64,000 bases of DNA from Armillaria gallica (GCA_037576215.1 JBANDB010000008.1:1984001-2048000), one strand, 5' to 3'; counted from the first letter of the stretch, positions 35,359 to 48,465 are shown. Notes: a model not told the origin generated them from the letters alone. Made by a program: numbers and translations.

Positions 35359-36505
35359 TTAATCATGTTTCCCCTTGCCAACACTGTTCTCGACAGCTGC
35401 TTCAGCGGCAAGTCCCTCAGCCTCCACCTGAGCCATCACCTTGCGCTCATATGCCAAGCGCTCCTCTTCGGTGGCGTTTTTGTTCGCGTACTTCGCAGCA
35501 CGTAGACGGGCTTTCACTTTGATGTAGTTAGTGTCGGTGCCGAAGATCCTGTCCCACCAGCGGAACGAGGAAGAGAAGTTGTTTGTAAAGGTCATGTGAT
35601 GGAAATCGTGATGCTCAGCTCCCGCCCAAAATGGTAGGAAGTGCTGGAGGGACCAAGGGAAGTCTGAAAATGGCGTGAGTTTACGAAGAGCACAAGGACC
35701 TGCGGAGGCAACGCACCGTAACCGCTGTGAGAGTCGACGGCTTGGAAGAGGCGAAGGGTAATCCAGATGTACATGGTTATGATGTGGAAATCTCGAGTGA
35801 AGGCGCAGTAGAGAAGGGGACCAGCAAGAGTCCCCATACCTAGGCACATAACCTCCGCGGGGTGTGCATACTCCGCGGCAAGGCCGAAGGGTGCAGCGTA
35901 CCGATGGTGGATCTTATGGATGTACTTGTAAAAGACACCCTGATGGAAGAGGGTGTGCGCTACAACCGATCAGCCACGCTCGAAGAGAAGACGAGAAAAC
36001 CGTACCACCAAAGTGCCATAGATCTTCGAAGAAGAAGAAGAATAGTATTTGAGGCAACATGGTCTTCGGCGAAGGGAAGGGTACTTGATAGGTGGACATT
36101 CCAATCGACTCAGCCAAAGGATGGAACAGCCAGATCTGGGGAAGCTCGATGGTGAAATGAGAGAAGAGAACCAGCTTTGTGCATTCCCATTGGTCTTGCA
36201 CCGAAGGTATTTTTGTAGGCTGCAGTTTCCACCGGCGGAAGTAGGGTATAGCGTCAACGATTATCCATGGTATACAGCGTCCAAAGTAGACGATCTACAA
36301 ATATTTTAGAAGTCAAGACAAAATAATGTTCAAAAGTCGTATGTAGACGAACCTCATGCATCAAAAAGCTCATTAAGCCAGTCGCAATGACTGGATTTCC
36401 AATCCAGATGTACCATGCCATCCATTGCTGTTCGACCCAGTTTAAAGACTGGAGGTCTGTATCAGCGTAGAGGGACTCGGCAGCGACTGTAACATTGAGA
36501 GACAT
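35359..36505 (-). CDS. ERG25: C-4 methylsterol oxidase
   Basis: Four exons (36353-36505, 36009-36294, 35717-35959, 35359-35663) give 328 residues, intact. This di-iron enzyme oxidises the C-4 methyl groups of sterol intermediates in ergosterol synthesis at the ER. Landmarks: [30 protein letters not shown] (TM), the [10 protein letters not shown] region, the histidine boxes HxxxH (HTLFHQ), HKIHH and the distal EHHDFHH, and [19 protein letters not shown]. The exon that holds [36 protein letters not shown] joins cleanly. The C-terminus is a charged helix. I chose the ATG at 36505; an in-frame ATG six codons upstream (36523) is also possible. Confidence 0.93.
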
Positions 36506-37684
36506 GGCAAGGAGGACAAACAACGACGTCGTTCGTCTTGGTCCCTTTATACGGATGGAAACCGTACCACTTTAAATTTTAAGACAATGGCGTGAGGTCA
36601 TGTTGATGCATACTTACCGACGCGTGATGGTCTCGAACGGCCCAGTCTGGACATCGGGCGCAAGCATGTGGGAGCCAACCACCAATCGTTCCGTTTCGAT
36701 CCATATTGCACTATGCTGAAAATTCTTGCAATGTATTCGACTTGGGAGACGGGCGCTACAATAGTAAGTACTTAGTAAGGGAGGAACGGAGCATTCCCGA
36801 ACCAGACCGCGTTTGTGGCGTGAGAACTCCGCTCTTCGTGCATTTTGAACTTGCCATTTGTTGAGTGGACTACGCGACTTATCTCTATTGCAACGTGCCG
36901 TTCTTTGCTTTTTTGTTGGCCAGCTTGCCACTTCTGAGAAGTAAGGTGGTACTTGGCAAGTTGAAGGGATCATCGATCCGCGAGCTACTACCACTGTCCT
37001 TATCGCCACCTCCCGTAGCCCCCAGGCATCTCGGTAAATTTCATTCTTACTGGCAGTGTCTGTCTGCATGCCCAGCCCCGAAGAAACCCATGCACATTGG
37101 ATCAAGGGGAAGCATACATCCGGACCAAACATATTTCTTGCACGAACTTCCGAAGAGCTGAAGGAGTCGGAGACATTCTGGGTGATCATCTTTCGACGAC
37201 GATAACTTTGAGCTCATGCTCTGAATCTAATGATTGCTCTATACCACACAAAGAAGCGTCCCCTTTGGAGCACAATCGCGCCTCCTCTATGTCTATCAAT
37301 GCCAAACGTTTCTATAAGGTCCAAATAAAGATGCGACTATGACTAACTGCACTCTCCAGGTGAAATTTTCCTTGTAAACCATAGGTGTGCCATATTCGTG
37401 CTGTCTGCAATGTTAGAACGTCGAAGCTAGCATCAAATACCTACTAAATAAATTTTAGTCCAAGTACTTCTACCAACTCTACAAGTACGACTCGGTCTAA
37501 AGATGTCAAAGCTTTCCGTTAACGTCTGAATACACACCGCTGCATGAGCTGTAAATATGCACCATAAATTCGAGTCCGAGCATGTGTATGTGTCCAAATC
37601 AAAACGGGATCCCAGACTCCAATACAGGTATCCAGCACCTGGTACCCTTAAAATTCCTCTCATAAATACCCCCAGCCATTGATG
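36506..37684. other. Intergenic, no gene supported
   Basis: About 1.2 kb upstream of ERG25. A 191-codon minus-strand open frame (36614-37189) starts MITQNVSDSFSSSEVRARN but has no domain, ordinary composition or conserved-looking blocks and lies in the ERG25 promoter, so I do not call it a gene. Confidence 0.45.
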
Positions 37685-39581
37685 TCACCTGCCTGCTCCC
37701 GACGACCAAGCGGGGTTGTAACCGGGAGGAAGAACATCCTCCTGAGGTTCATGATCTTGTACCAAGACAGGACCTGCGTCGGTTTCCTGTCTGACGGGTC
37801 GATTTCTTCGTTCAGGCGGCGGCGCCGTAGTCGTCTTTGACTCAGTTCCAGATGAGGAACCAGCACTTTCGGACCCGAAGGCCATCATTCCATCTTCCGT
37901 TAGACGATACATCAGCCGACTTGTGGAAGGCATTTGGTTGAGTGAAGGTGTGCGGGCCATATCGGTGAACACGGAAGAATCAGTGCTAGTGGCGGTATTG
38001 TTTTTTGAATGGCGTCCACGTGTGGCGCTTGACGCTGGCGGCATCACGAATGGTTCAACGTATCCTGAGAGCAATGGCTGAAATTCTGCATAACTGTTAG
38101 ATCCCGCTCAAAGCTATAACAAAGGGACTTACGTTGATGCGATGGGTAACCAGGGGACTTTGCGGGATCGCGTAGATCAGTCAAAAGCGTCGCATTATAA
38201 CGGGCTTTGTTTTCCCTCCTGTGCCATGATATATACTCGTTCACACAGAAGGTATTGGATTTCGTACCTTTGCCGACACCATAGGAATAGGAAGAAAAAT
38301 GCTGCCGCAATAGCGACGACTGTACCGACCTTTCAATATGGTCAGTAGGTATCCAGGCAATTTTTTGAGTGATTTACGGTGACACCGATGATAGCCCCGG
38401 TCGATAGTGTATGGGCAGAGGAAGAAGATGAAGAACCTGAGGGTCCGTTGTTTGACGCCGTAGAACTTGACGAAGAACTTGTACTGGTATGCAATGTTAG
38501 TGCTGCACAATATGGACACAGGGATCGACCCACGATGCCGGCACGCCGTCCCTTAGTAGCACCTACGCAGAAAGTGAGAGCGATGAAAGGTCTTCCATGT
38601 CATGAAGTGAATGAACACACTTGATGAATATCGAAATATTTTCCCTCTACCAGGTTCTCAAAGGTGACTTGATACGTTTTGTCCCGGTCAAGGCCTGTTT
38701 CCCAGTACGTCAAGGAGTCATAAGCGAACCACTTTGAAGTTGAATTAAAAGTTCGCGTGGATGTCGATACTCCAGCCGCAGGGCTTAGCGTAACGCTGAA
38801 AGCATCATGGTCATAATTCGTTGATCCATAAACAAAGACAGCAGAACTATCCAGGTAAACAAGGTTATGAGAGGCAGATAGTTAATGAAAGATCTACGCA
38901 CGCGCTGCTGAAAGAAAATAGAATTTTTGATCCCGCGCCAGTCGTGTCTATTCGTGGATATCCTTGCGCGTCGTGGTCGGTGTTGAATGGTCCATTGCCA
39001 TTTTTCGTAAAGAACGGGTCTAGTGACGTTGAACCATCACTAGCCACATTAACTGCAGAATGTTTCGTATCTGTTATTGTAGCACTATGCTCCAGAGATA
39101 GAGATGATTAAAACAATGTACCCGTTCCCAAGAGAGACTCTACGTACCCCTCGTTACCAATGCCTACGGTCACTAACGCTGATGTTACATTTAACTGGGA
39201 CGTGGAAGTCGTATTCAAAACCAGCGTGTGGGCTTCATAGTCCAAGCCGTCGTGGCTAACGAGATAGGTATTGGCCGGGCTCCCATTAACGACATCACCG
39301 CCATCAAGTGTTGTGGAGTAGGCGCCAGCAGTTCCCGAACCAGTCAGGTATATCGCAGTACCCATGAAAGATATTTCGAGGCTCGCACCCTGGAGAGTTG
39401 TGCTATGAAGCGAATTGCCAGAGGCCAGGTTTGGTGAGTTGTGCGAGGAATCATAAGAGCTGTCTGGACTATTTGAATAATAAACTTTCCAGGAGGAGTT
39501 GAGGTCCCCTTCGCGATACGGAGAGTATATGAAAGTAGGGGACTGGTCTGGGACGGTGAGATTGAAGAGATTGGGCGCCAT
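37685..39581 (-). CDS. Single-pass membrane glycoprotein, uncharacterised
   Basis: Several exons. The first, 39581 to about 39114, starts MAPNLFNLTVPDQSPTFIYSPYREGD with N-glycosylation sites and a beta-rich ectodomain (ISFMGTAIYLTGSGTAGAYSTTLDGG). The second and third continue NVASDGSTSLDPFFTKNG and SAVFVYGSTNYDHDAFSVTLSP..DKTYQVTFENLVEGKYFDIHQ. A Ser-rich stalk (STSSSSSSTASNNGPSGSS) leads to a TM helix TGAIIGVTVGTVVAIAAAFFFLFLW, a basic CRQR stop-transfer and a cytosolic tail ending PPGYNPAWSSGAGR. There is no classic signal peptide, though this layout is common in mushroom genomes. The joint between the ectodomain and the Ser-rich stalk (38490-38630) is not fully resolved. Role unknown; surface sensing or adhesion is inference. 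Confidence 0.7.
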
Positions 39582-40196
39582 GGAGAAAAATCTAAGCCCA
39601 GGGTGTGTATGGAATCAAGCCAAGGGGGGGCATGGGCGCCGGCTATGTCTAGCGTTATCAAATAAACTTAGGATTTCGTAAGTGTTACAGCCTTTATATC
39701 GTTCCGCGCCTAATAGGTTTGATGTGAAAGCGATGGAGGCCTGGAGGACTTCCGGGAGAAACGGCAGTAAAGTCACTCTATGCTTCTTCGCTCAAGTAAA
39801 TGGATAGCACGAGGCGACACTAAGATCATTGTCAAGGTCCGAGTCGGACAGTAACCGGCTCCGATTCACCATTGACAACGTGGTACTGATTGAACCCTGC
39901 AGCTGTTGATGAGTTACAGTGTACATAGCAACATGCCAGGGGTATTTGTTTTGGGATATTCTGTAAAAAATTACTACGCTGCAACTTATTTGTGCTCACC
40001 TATTTGTTTCTTAGCGCAATTTAACAAGACGCGCCGCTCAATATCTCTTGAGAACGGAAAAGAAGTAAGTAATTGGCGGTGATTTGATGCGCGCCAGCGT
40101 TATTTGTGCTGAAAGTATTTGCCAAACTTTCCGCCCAAAGTAGACAAATTCGTACATCAAGTTGCCGAATTCAGCCATTGCGACGTTCTCCATGCC
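39582..40196. other. Intergenic, divergent promoter region
   Basis: About 615 bases separate the starts of the membrane glycoprotein (minus) and the synaptojanin-like gene (plus). No coding or RNA signal. Confidence 0.5.
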
Positions 40197-43100
40197 ATGT
40201 ACCTCTACCTCGCAAGCAACCCCAGAGCGTTGTATCTCGCCACGAGCTCCCAAGATGATCAACTAGGGCGCCCTAGGCGTGTTCTTGTCTTTCGTGCTGG
40301 CGAACAGAGCTACAACCAGGCCGTGGTAGAGTTCCTTACTAAGGATGAAGTAGATCTCTCTAGTGCCGTCAGGTTGACGAATAGGGTTGTGAAGGGATGT
40401 CTGGGTCTCATTTCGATAGATAATGGTGCGTTCGATACTCTCTCGACATTGTTACCTTCGCTGACCAGCGTTCCAGACATATTCCTCGTTCTTGTGACCA
40501 GCGCCACGGAAGTCGGGAATACACGTCCATCTGCACCCTCTTCGGAAGCTGTCGCCCGAATACACGAAGTCAGCTTTTATAGCTTGACATCGTCGGCATG
40601 GGATGATCTCTCTCTCAGTGGAGATATGCCTAGTCCTGATATTAGTGACTATTCCTCCCGCGACAATTATGCCCAGACCACACCCTCTTCTCAAGTTTTC
40701 GAGCATCCGTGTATGCCGTTGACAAAGATATTGTCTTCAGGGTCTTTCTACTATACCGTAGACTCTCAGTGGGATCTCTCCTCGCGACTCTCTCAACGAC
40801 TTGCTCGAGATCCAACCCTTTCCCGGGATCCAGGTAGCTTTGATGAACGATTTGTATGGAATGAATACATTGCCAGGAGTCTGCTGGAATTTAGAGAGCG
40901 ACTGGACCCTCAGGAGCGCGAAGACCTGAATCGTTGCCATTTCATTGTGAGTAAGAGCGCTGTTTCTCAAGGCTATGCTTCATACTGTATACAGATTTTG
41001 GCGATTCAAGGTTACGTAGGGATCTCGTCTATGGCTCTTCCAATGCCCCCAACCGATGGCAAACCAGCGATTGCAACTCTATCGTTGATCTCCCGACTTG
41101 GTTCCAAACGAGCAGGCACTCGTTTCAATACGCGTGGAGTCGACGACGATGGCAATTGCGCGAATTTTGTCGAGGTTTGCCTTCTCTCCTCCTTGATACA
41201 TTGTTACTCTAAACTCCCACCAGACTGAAATCCTATTTACTACTGATCAACACACTGTTAGCTATGTACAAGTTCGCGGAAGCGTTCCATGTGTGTACTT
41301 CAATCTTTTAAATAGACCATTTTTCCTCAATGAATGTGTCCAATCTCACAGTATTTTGGGAACAGCAAGGTCTTCAAACGTTTGGTCAACGGATTCAGAT
41401 CACTCGCCCGCATGCGTCGCAACCAGCCTTTGAAAGGCACTTTGCTCATTTGACAGAAGAGTATGGCGGGGTCCATGTCGTCAATTTACTAGGATCAAAG
41501 GAAAATGAAACAATTCTGACCAGCGCATACGGTCGCCATTTGCATATAGCTCGTGGAGTGTTTGGTGAATCTCTAGGCATAACGCATTTTGATTTCCACA
41601 ACGCGGTCAGGATTGGTGGACACGACAGCGTCATCAGAGAATTAAGGTACTATTCTCATCTACTACAGTCGAATAGGCTTACCTTTTGCGGTGCAGACGA
41701 ATGGAACCTATCATCGATCATGTGGATCAATATGGATTTACTATGTGCGATACGAATACCGATGAAGTAGTGACGCAGCAAAAGGGTGTATTCAGAAGCA
41801 ACTGTTGGACTGGTAAGAGAACTACCGATGTTCTTGTCTTGTCTCATACGTTACTTATAGCCTTGACCGGACAAATTTTGTTCAAGATATCCTTTCTCGA
41901 TTGACCTTAGAGCAGTATATATACTTGTTCGAAGAGAGTGGATACATTCTCATTCTCTCTGGTCCGTCCACCGAGAACTATGGGCAGAGAACGGTGACGC
42001 ATTGTCGAGAATATACGCTGGTACTGGTGCCTTGAATACAAGTTTTACCCGCAGCGGAAAGCGCACACTGGCAGGTGGGCGACACGCACGACATGCAGAT
42101 ACTAGTTAACCCTCCATTAGGCGTACTTTCAGACGCGACTAAGAGTGTTTCGCGTGCATACATAAATAATTTCCAGGATAAGGCCAAGCAAACGGCCATT
42201 GACATGTTCTTGGTATGTTCGAAGAGATTATGTCTCGTATGGTTACTGACGTCTTCTAGGGGAATATGAGTTCACAGAAAATGGTGACCATTTTTGATCC
42301 CGTTCATGATTCGGTGCGGCAAGCATTGGAACAGCGGTATGTTCACGCTCCTATTTTTACTTTTACTATCATTACGTGAAGGACACAGTCTAGGGGAATA
42401 TTCTACGACCAAAAAATGTACTATTTTCACTGGTACTTGGAACTTGAATGGCCGCGTGGGTGCCCTTTGTCCTTCCCTTGACACTGCTGCTTATTATGTA
42501 TATCTCACAGCCGCCTTCTGAGTCTCTAATACCGTGGCTATTCCCTCGTGAGAGTGAGTGTCACACAGCACGTCAACATTATTCATGATGCTGACTTTTT
42601 CACAGGCGCCGGGGAGTATGTGCTACCCATGATTACGTTCGACGACTTCCTAATGCAGGGTGAAGACCCGACATGTTTATTCTAGGGTTCCAGGAAATAG
42701 TCCCTTTAACGGCACAGCAAATCGTACAAACAGATCCAGAGAAACGGTGAGGCTTTATGTCATGTCGTCGAGGCCTGTCTGATCCAACACCGACTCAGAC
42801 GAATGTGGGAGGCTCGAATACTGGACACTCTGGAGCGTCGTCCTCACAAGAAGTCCTCTTATGTTCTCTTGAGGAGCGAACAGGTTGGTTCCTATCTCAA
42901 ACTATGTACTACAACGATTGACTGCGTCAAAAGCTGGTCGGCACGGCTTTATTCGTTCTTGTCAAGGCCGAACTGGCACCAGTAATTCGGAACGTCGAGG
43001 CTACCTCACGGAAGGTGTGTTAGTTGCCAGGCCATCAAGCACGATCTTATTTCGATATTAGACCGGTTTGAGGGGCATGTCAGGCAACAAAGGTGCTGTA

Positions 43101-44341
43101 GGGATACGCCTACAATACCATGACACCAACTTCTGTTTCCTCACTGCGCATCTCGCTGCTGGTCACTCTAACGTGGAAGAACGAAACGCCGACTATAGAA
43201 CCATTGTCAACGACTTACATTTCCTGAAAGGGAAGACGATATCTAGCCACGAGTACGTGTCTGTTTGGCATTTCCCCCCCAATTTCTCATTCTTGATCGT
43301 TCACTGTAGGAATATTATATGGCTCGCAGATACCAACTACCGGATAGATCTAGACAACGAGATCGTCCGGAAAATGGCACAGACCGATGATTTCGATAGC
43401 CTGGTGTCAGCAGATCAAGTAAGTGCAGTCACTATGTAGACGTCCTCGACTAATCGTTGCATGGCTTCGGCAGCTCAAACAAGTCATGGATGCGGGGCTA
43501 GCATTTGCTGAGTACGAGGAAGGACCACTATTGTTCAGGCCGACATACCGGTATGACGTTGGTACTGATAACTACGATACCAGTGAAAAGGCCCGTATAC
43601 CCGCTTGGACTGGTAAATTTTACTTTTTCTATCGTTTGCTTTTATTCTAACCATGTATATAGACCGAATTCTTTATCGCGGAAACCAACTCGATCTTTCC
43701 GTTTACTCACGAGCAGATTTGAGAGGCTCGGACCATAGACCTGGTGAGCGCACGTGTGCATGCATCTCATTTTGACATGTTCTTCATCGTGCTATTCTAG
43801 TCTTTGCAATCTTCAGGGCGAATGTTCGCATAATAGATTCCGCCAAGCGCGCAGCACTGCAAAAGGTCCTCTTGGACAGCGTTATTTCCACGGCGCCGGG
43901 TGAAAAACTGGACGAGAAACTAGCTTCACTCATCGTGTCATTGGATCATCAAGATCGTAAGTTCGTTGATCCTTTCAATACCTTTTGCTAACCCGCGTGA
44001 GCAGTTCCCCCACCGAGTACCGATGAGAAGGCATGGTGGGACGCTCCTGGTAAGCTCCTTCATTTAAATGTGCTCAACAACTCTGACGTATGCACGAAGA
44101 CCTTCCTCAGGGTGTGGTACCGATCTCAGAGTTCAATGTGTCTCCTAGTCGCCATTACGCCAGAAGAAATCCATTCGATGAAGAGTCACCTTTGTCTTCC
44201 TCACCCTCTTCATCCGATGAAGAGCTATTCACACACGCTCTGACACTCCAAACTCCTATGGAACCTGTGCCCGCACCAAGGAAGCCGCCGCCACCTCCCC
44301 CGCCATTACGCATAACAAAATCAAATGGATCTGTCCCATGA
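40197..44341 (+). CDS. Synaptojanin-type inositol polyphosphate 5-phosphatase (Sac1 + 5-phosphatase)
   Basis: A roughly 1,100-residue protein in about 15 exons; the first is 40197-40425 (MYLYLASNPRALYLATSSQ). The Sac1-like domain runs to about DNA 42300 with WNEYIARSL, ISRLGSKRAGTRFNTRGVDDDGNCANFVE and CX5R motif CWDCLDRTN (exon junction 41813/41860). The 5-phosphatase domain follows: TGTWNLNGR, FILGFQEIV, SGNKGAVGIRL, FLTAHLAAG, WLADTNYRIDLD, PAWTDRILYRG, SDHRP. The tail is Pro-rich (PRKPPPPPPP). Homologues strip phosphates from PI(4,5)P2 and other lipids at sites of endocytosis and Golgi traffic. A 10-nt microexon lies at 42606-42615. Frame breaks near 41807-41808 (inside the CX5R motif) and about 41956-41960 look like missing bases; one more is possible near 42338. 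Confidence 0.9.
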
Positions 44342-44444
44342 TCGCAACCTTTTCCTCTCAATCGTCACGAATAGTGTCTGGACATATATAAAGAAACCCA
44401 ACTAATTACACAGTATTAAAGCATACCATACGGAAATCGTAATT

Positions 44445-46325
44445 TTAGATCAGGCCTTGTTTCTTGAGGTCTTCGTACGTCTTTCTGTTATAGACATTGC
44501 CTTCCTCATCCTCCAGCTCCTCCATGGTTTCTTGTTCGAAGATTTCATGGCGTCCTTCTTGCTTTAGTTTCTCAGCGACTGTAAAGTTTCTCAGTAAATC
44601 AAAAATGCAAAGGGTAAGATGTGAACTCACGAGACAGAGCATCCTCTATCCTTGTAATCTCGTGGAAATGTTTGGTGTTGGGAAGTCCCAAAGCGCGCAT
44701 ACCAAAGGCATGCCGGGATTCCTGACATTCTATGTTAGCCCCCTCGCGATCATTGGAAGGAAGTGCACTTACTTGGAAATGTCGGTCAAAGTTTTTCCTA
44801 GTGTGGTGTCATCAGCATGCCACGTAATGACTCGGAACCGACATGTAACATACCTCCCCATATAAACATGGTCTGAGCATATCTCGCATCGGTATTCAAC
44901 GCCCAAACCATGAAGCTTGTATAACCAATACGGAATGGGCTTTCCGTCCCAGCCAAGTGGCAGTTTCAACGGATTATAAATCCGCTCTTCCTCCTCCTCT
45001 TCTTGCTGTTCATTGTCCCCTGTAGCTGCTGGTGCCGGCGCAGGTGGCTTGGCTTGGTCCAGAAGCTCTTGTTCACGTTCACGAGCCGTCAGTGAGAACC
45101 GACGCTCGACATTAGACTTGGTGTCGTTTAGTAGGGATATAAGCGTGGCTAGGAGTGCTGTGGAGAGATGCGTATATAGAGCAGAGTTGCGGAGACGAGA
45201 CTTGGCGGAAGAAATGGAGGGTTGGGCCGCCTTGGTTTGGGATGGAGTGTGGGTTCCATTTGGATCTGTGTGTGTTTCTCCGCTTTCGGCCTGTCTTGCC
45301 GAGGCTTTGATGTGTTTTTTGGAAGTAAGATGAGCATCGTATACAGTCTGCTTGCTGTAGTGCTTTTGGCCTTCGAGGAAAGAATTTGGTTTGAATGGCA
45401 TATCGTAGTAAAGTGTGACACGTACAAGCACTACACCAAATTCCACCGGATTCTCCGTTTCCCTGCGACTTTGGGCTCGGTTCTTCCCAAGCCTTCAACT
45501 CCCCTGCATCCCACAGTTTGGTGAACTCTGTCTCCGCCTCTTGTTGCTGAGCATTGATATCAACCAAGGGCTGCGTGCGTTTTGCAAACGACAAGAGGTA
45601 CGTGTAAAGATTGGTTATATAGCTGAGTGAAGGATGAGTGCAGATAGAGGGATGAATGAAGTACAGGGACATACTTTTCATAGTCCTTTGTGAAGCGTGC
45701 CTCCTTCGACAACTCTTGGTGGACAATGCCACTTTGGGCGGTCATTAGCAAGTCTAGATACTGGAGGTACCCTGGTCGCTTGCCGACATTCTTGATATTG
45801 CAGTATGCAGTATGGTTGGCATACAAATCGAGATATTTCCCATACGCCTCCTCGCCAGAGAATAACAGTGAAATGGCTGTACAAAGACGCGTTCATCATT
45901 CGCGTCGACACAAAAAGCAAGTCACGTACGGTCTTCCTCCTCGTAGTCATCGTCCCCATCTTGATTTGGCTCCTCCAACAGCGCCTCCAGTTCTAGGCCG
46001 AACCCTCCTGGGACAGAATCAGGATACTTGCTGTGGTGCTCTTGTATTTTAACCAACCGCGCATAGAACTCTGACAGATCGTTTGGCTGCGAAGACGCTG
46101 ATAAGACGTCTATCTCGGCCTTGCGCGCTGCCTCGTCGTCGTATAAGTTGTTCAACGTCGTCGCACGCGATGAAATGCGGTCCAACATCTGTGACGCCTT
46201 GTGCTCATTTTGCAGCCTAGACTCCTGGGTAGAATGAGGCCGAGAGAGTATCGTATGTACAATGCGCGCTCGAAGCGTTCGATTTCTTCGTGGGTCTGCC
46301 GTTGTACCTCGATGATGGAGTCCAT
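44445..46325 (-). CDS. SF3A3: Splicing factor SF3a60/Prp9 (one frame break)
   Basis: Starts [23 protein letters not shown] at 46325 and ends [16 protein letters not shown] at 44445. Landmarks: helical N-terminal half ([35 protein letters not shown]), a SAP/Telo-like middle ([30 protein letters not shown]), a first C2H2 finger (WCSAC..H), and the second finger [47 protein letters not shown] that is the family hallmark. SF3a60 is part of the U2 snRNP and is required for prespliceosome assembly. The frame changes by one base near 46247-46262, between ERALY and ILSRPHST. An upstream 20-odd codon frame on the same strand may be a leader. Confidence 0.9.
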
Positions 46326-46809
46326 GCCTGAAAGGACCGACGAGAGAGAAACAAATTAAAGCAAATTCGAACTCCGACAACGGTTCGGTTCTTCCCATGA
46401 CGACTCAAAACGACAAGTGCTATGGATTTCCTCCATGACTTCGACTTTGACGGAGGCCAACTCAATTTCCTTGTGACGGCCTTGAGCTTGAACCCTTGGT
46501 TGATACGTTCCCTGAGACTGCATAGATCAAAGGCTTATGTTACCGTGCCTACGTCCATCTTGTGGAGTTAAAGTTCTTTTAACGACAGGTCCGAGCTTAC
46601 TATTATCCATATTACTAGCTGGACGGGTGATAGGATAAAAAGTGACGAATTCCCTCGGCACTTACACGTCTTTCTCATGCAATCAATTCCAAGATCTCCC
46701 ATGACCTTTTACAAGTGACGTGGTTTTTGGGAGCTCTGGGTATATAATGCACTCTGCTTCATTGGCTTCTTGATACATACAAACCCTCTTACAGTGCTCT
46801 GCATTGAAC
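46326..46809. other. Intergenic, divergent promoter region
   Basis: Between the starts of SF3A3 (minus) and the DUF4243 gene (plus). A TATATAA box at about 46740-46746 sits some 65 bases before the plus-strand ATG. No coding call. Confidence 0.5.
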
Positions 46810-48465
46810 ATGTCTTCCAACACAATCGAGCTTTTTCCAACGCCTTCCAGCGCCGTCTCTAGTCTGACCCCAGCCTTTCTTCCTGGGGCTGATGCGGACT
46901 CCACTCTTGCTATGCAGAGCGTCCTTCGCGATAACCATGACAAATGGCATATATTTTTCAACGACAAGGGGTTCCACAAGTAAGTCGCGCTTCTGATTAC
47001 CACCTAGCTTGGACTTACCACTTTGGACAGTCATATCTCTCACCATATATTGGCTATCTGGGCTCTCGGCGCCAGTAAAGAAACAATCGAAGCCGTATAT
47101 CGTGTAGATATTCCCACCATGAGGCCCGCTATCAAATCACCCGGCCCGATATCATCTGCAAATTTCAACGCTCACCTGGGAGACGGCAAGTTCGTACGAG
47201 ATCTTCCAACATGCTTTCAAAGCCTGACCGGCATCTTAGATATTATGATGCGTACATGGCCTTCTTCAAAGAGAAACTTTCCGAAAAAGGAACCGCTTCT
47301 GTATTGGAAGAGTTCGTCTTTTCCGAGACTGCAAACATCGACGCGACGACGAATGGTAACGAGCAGCCGGGTATGCTGAACCGGTTTTTGGGTGGCTTGG
47401 TTCACTCTATGATACACACTGCGTATGGTCTTGAATTCGGATTGCCGGGAATAGTCGTCGAAGGCATGTCTTGAGTCTTCTTGTCTGTACACGCGTACTT
47501 ACTTTAGTATGCCTAGGTCTCGCTCAGGCGGCGGTCCATCATGACACCATTCAAAACCTCCTGCCTTATTCTGCCTTGAGTTCCGTCGCGGCGTTAGATG
47601 CGCATGCGGAAAAGGCTACGAGTCTTGAAACGCCTCATCTTCCCAACGGGAAGAAAGGAACTCATGCTTTCGATGTCCTAGCGCGTGTTCTGGATGATGA
47701 CACGCTTAGGATCCCCCTTGCTAGCGATCTACTCACCAATTTTGAGACTACAATCAGCACAAAGGGAGAGGCGTTATTCCAGTATACGAATCAGTGGACG
47801 TTACATCTATCGGACCCCAAAGAATTGCGCCGGAAAATCGAGGAGTTGCAGTGGATGAACACGATCATCTACACAGTAAGCGGCTCTCGGCCTGGAAAAA
47901 GATTCCATGCAGACTTCTTCCTGTGCGTCCTCACTTGCATGTAAGAAACAGTGGCTAATATCATCTTTTCAGTATGCATCTCGTCACATCGTCCTTATTT
48001 TTGCCGTCTTTGGTGAACTTCCTTTCCACCAAGTCCCAAGCGTTACTTCTCCGCAGTTTTATGACTGTATCTTTCGCCTGGTGGATTTGTCGCGGCCGTC
48101 CCAGCTTCGATATATCAAAGTTCTATGAATCAGATAACAGCGAGTCCGTGAACTCTGACTCGTCTTCTACGACAGCGACAAACGGGAACTTGTCGTCCAC
48201 GCCCAATCCGTGGTTTGCGATAATTCAGCAAGCCTTATTCCACCCGGATGACCATCTGTGTAAGACACAGAGAGCACTGGCGTATTTTGCGAGTTTATAT
48301 GGCACACGCCCTGGGGGTCTCCCCGATTTCTCGCAGACGGAGCTTCCAGGAGCAGAGAAACTCGATGGTACTCTCTTCCTTCGAGCTGCTCAGCTCACGG
48401 CAAAGCATTTCGAGCTTTCTCGAGGAAAGAAGTTCAGCGTCGAGGACCCTCTCTGGGACTATTAG
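46810..48465 (+). CDS. DUF4243/questin oxidase-like protein
   Basis: Five exons (46810-46979, 47031-47189, 47240-47463, 47517-47922, 47973-48465) give 483 residues. Family landmarks: HISHHILAIWALGAS, GDGKYYDAYMAFFKEKL, LNRFLGGLVHSMIHTAYGLEFGLPGIVVEGLAQAAVHH (conserved His residues), FHADFFLMHLVTSSLFLPSL and the C-terminal QRALAYFASLYG. Relatives include Baeyer-Villiger-type oxidases such as questin oxidase of fungal polyketide pathways, but most members are uncharacterised and no polyketide synthase is nearby. Intron 3 starts with GC (GAAG|GCATGT) instead of GT; using it restores VVEGLAQAAV exactly. Confidence 0.85.

Noticed and set aside
36614..37189. 191-codon minus-strand open frame upstream of ERG25
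   Set aside because: Composition is unremarkable, no recognised motif, overlaps the ERG25 promoter.
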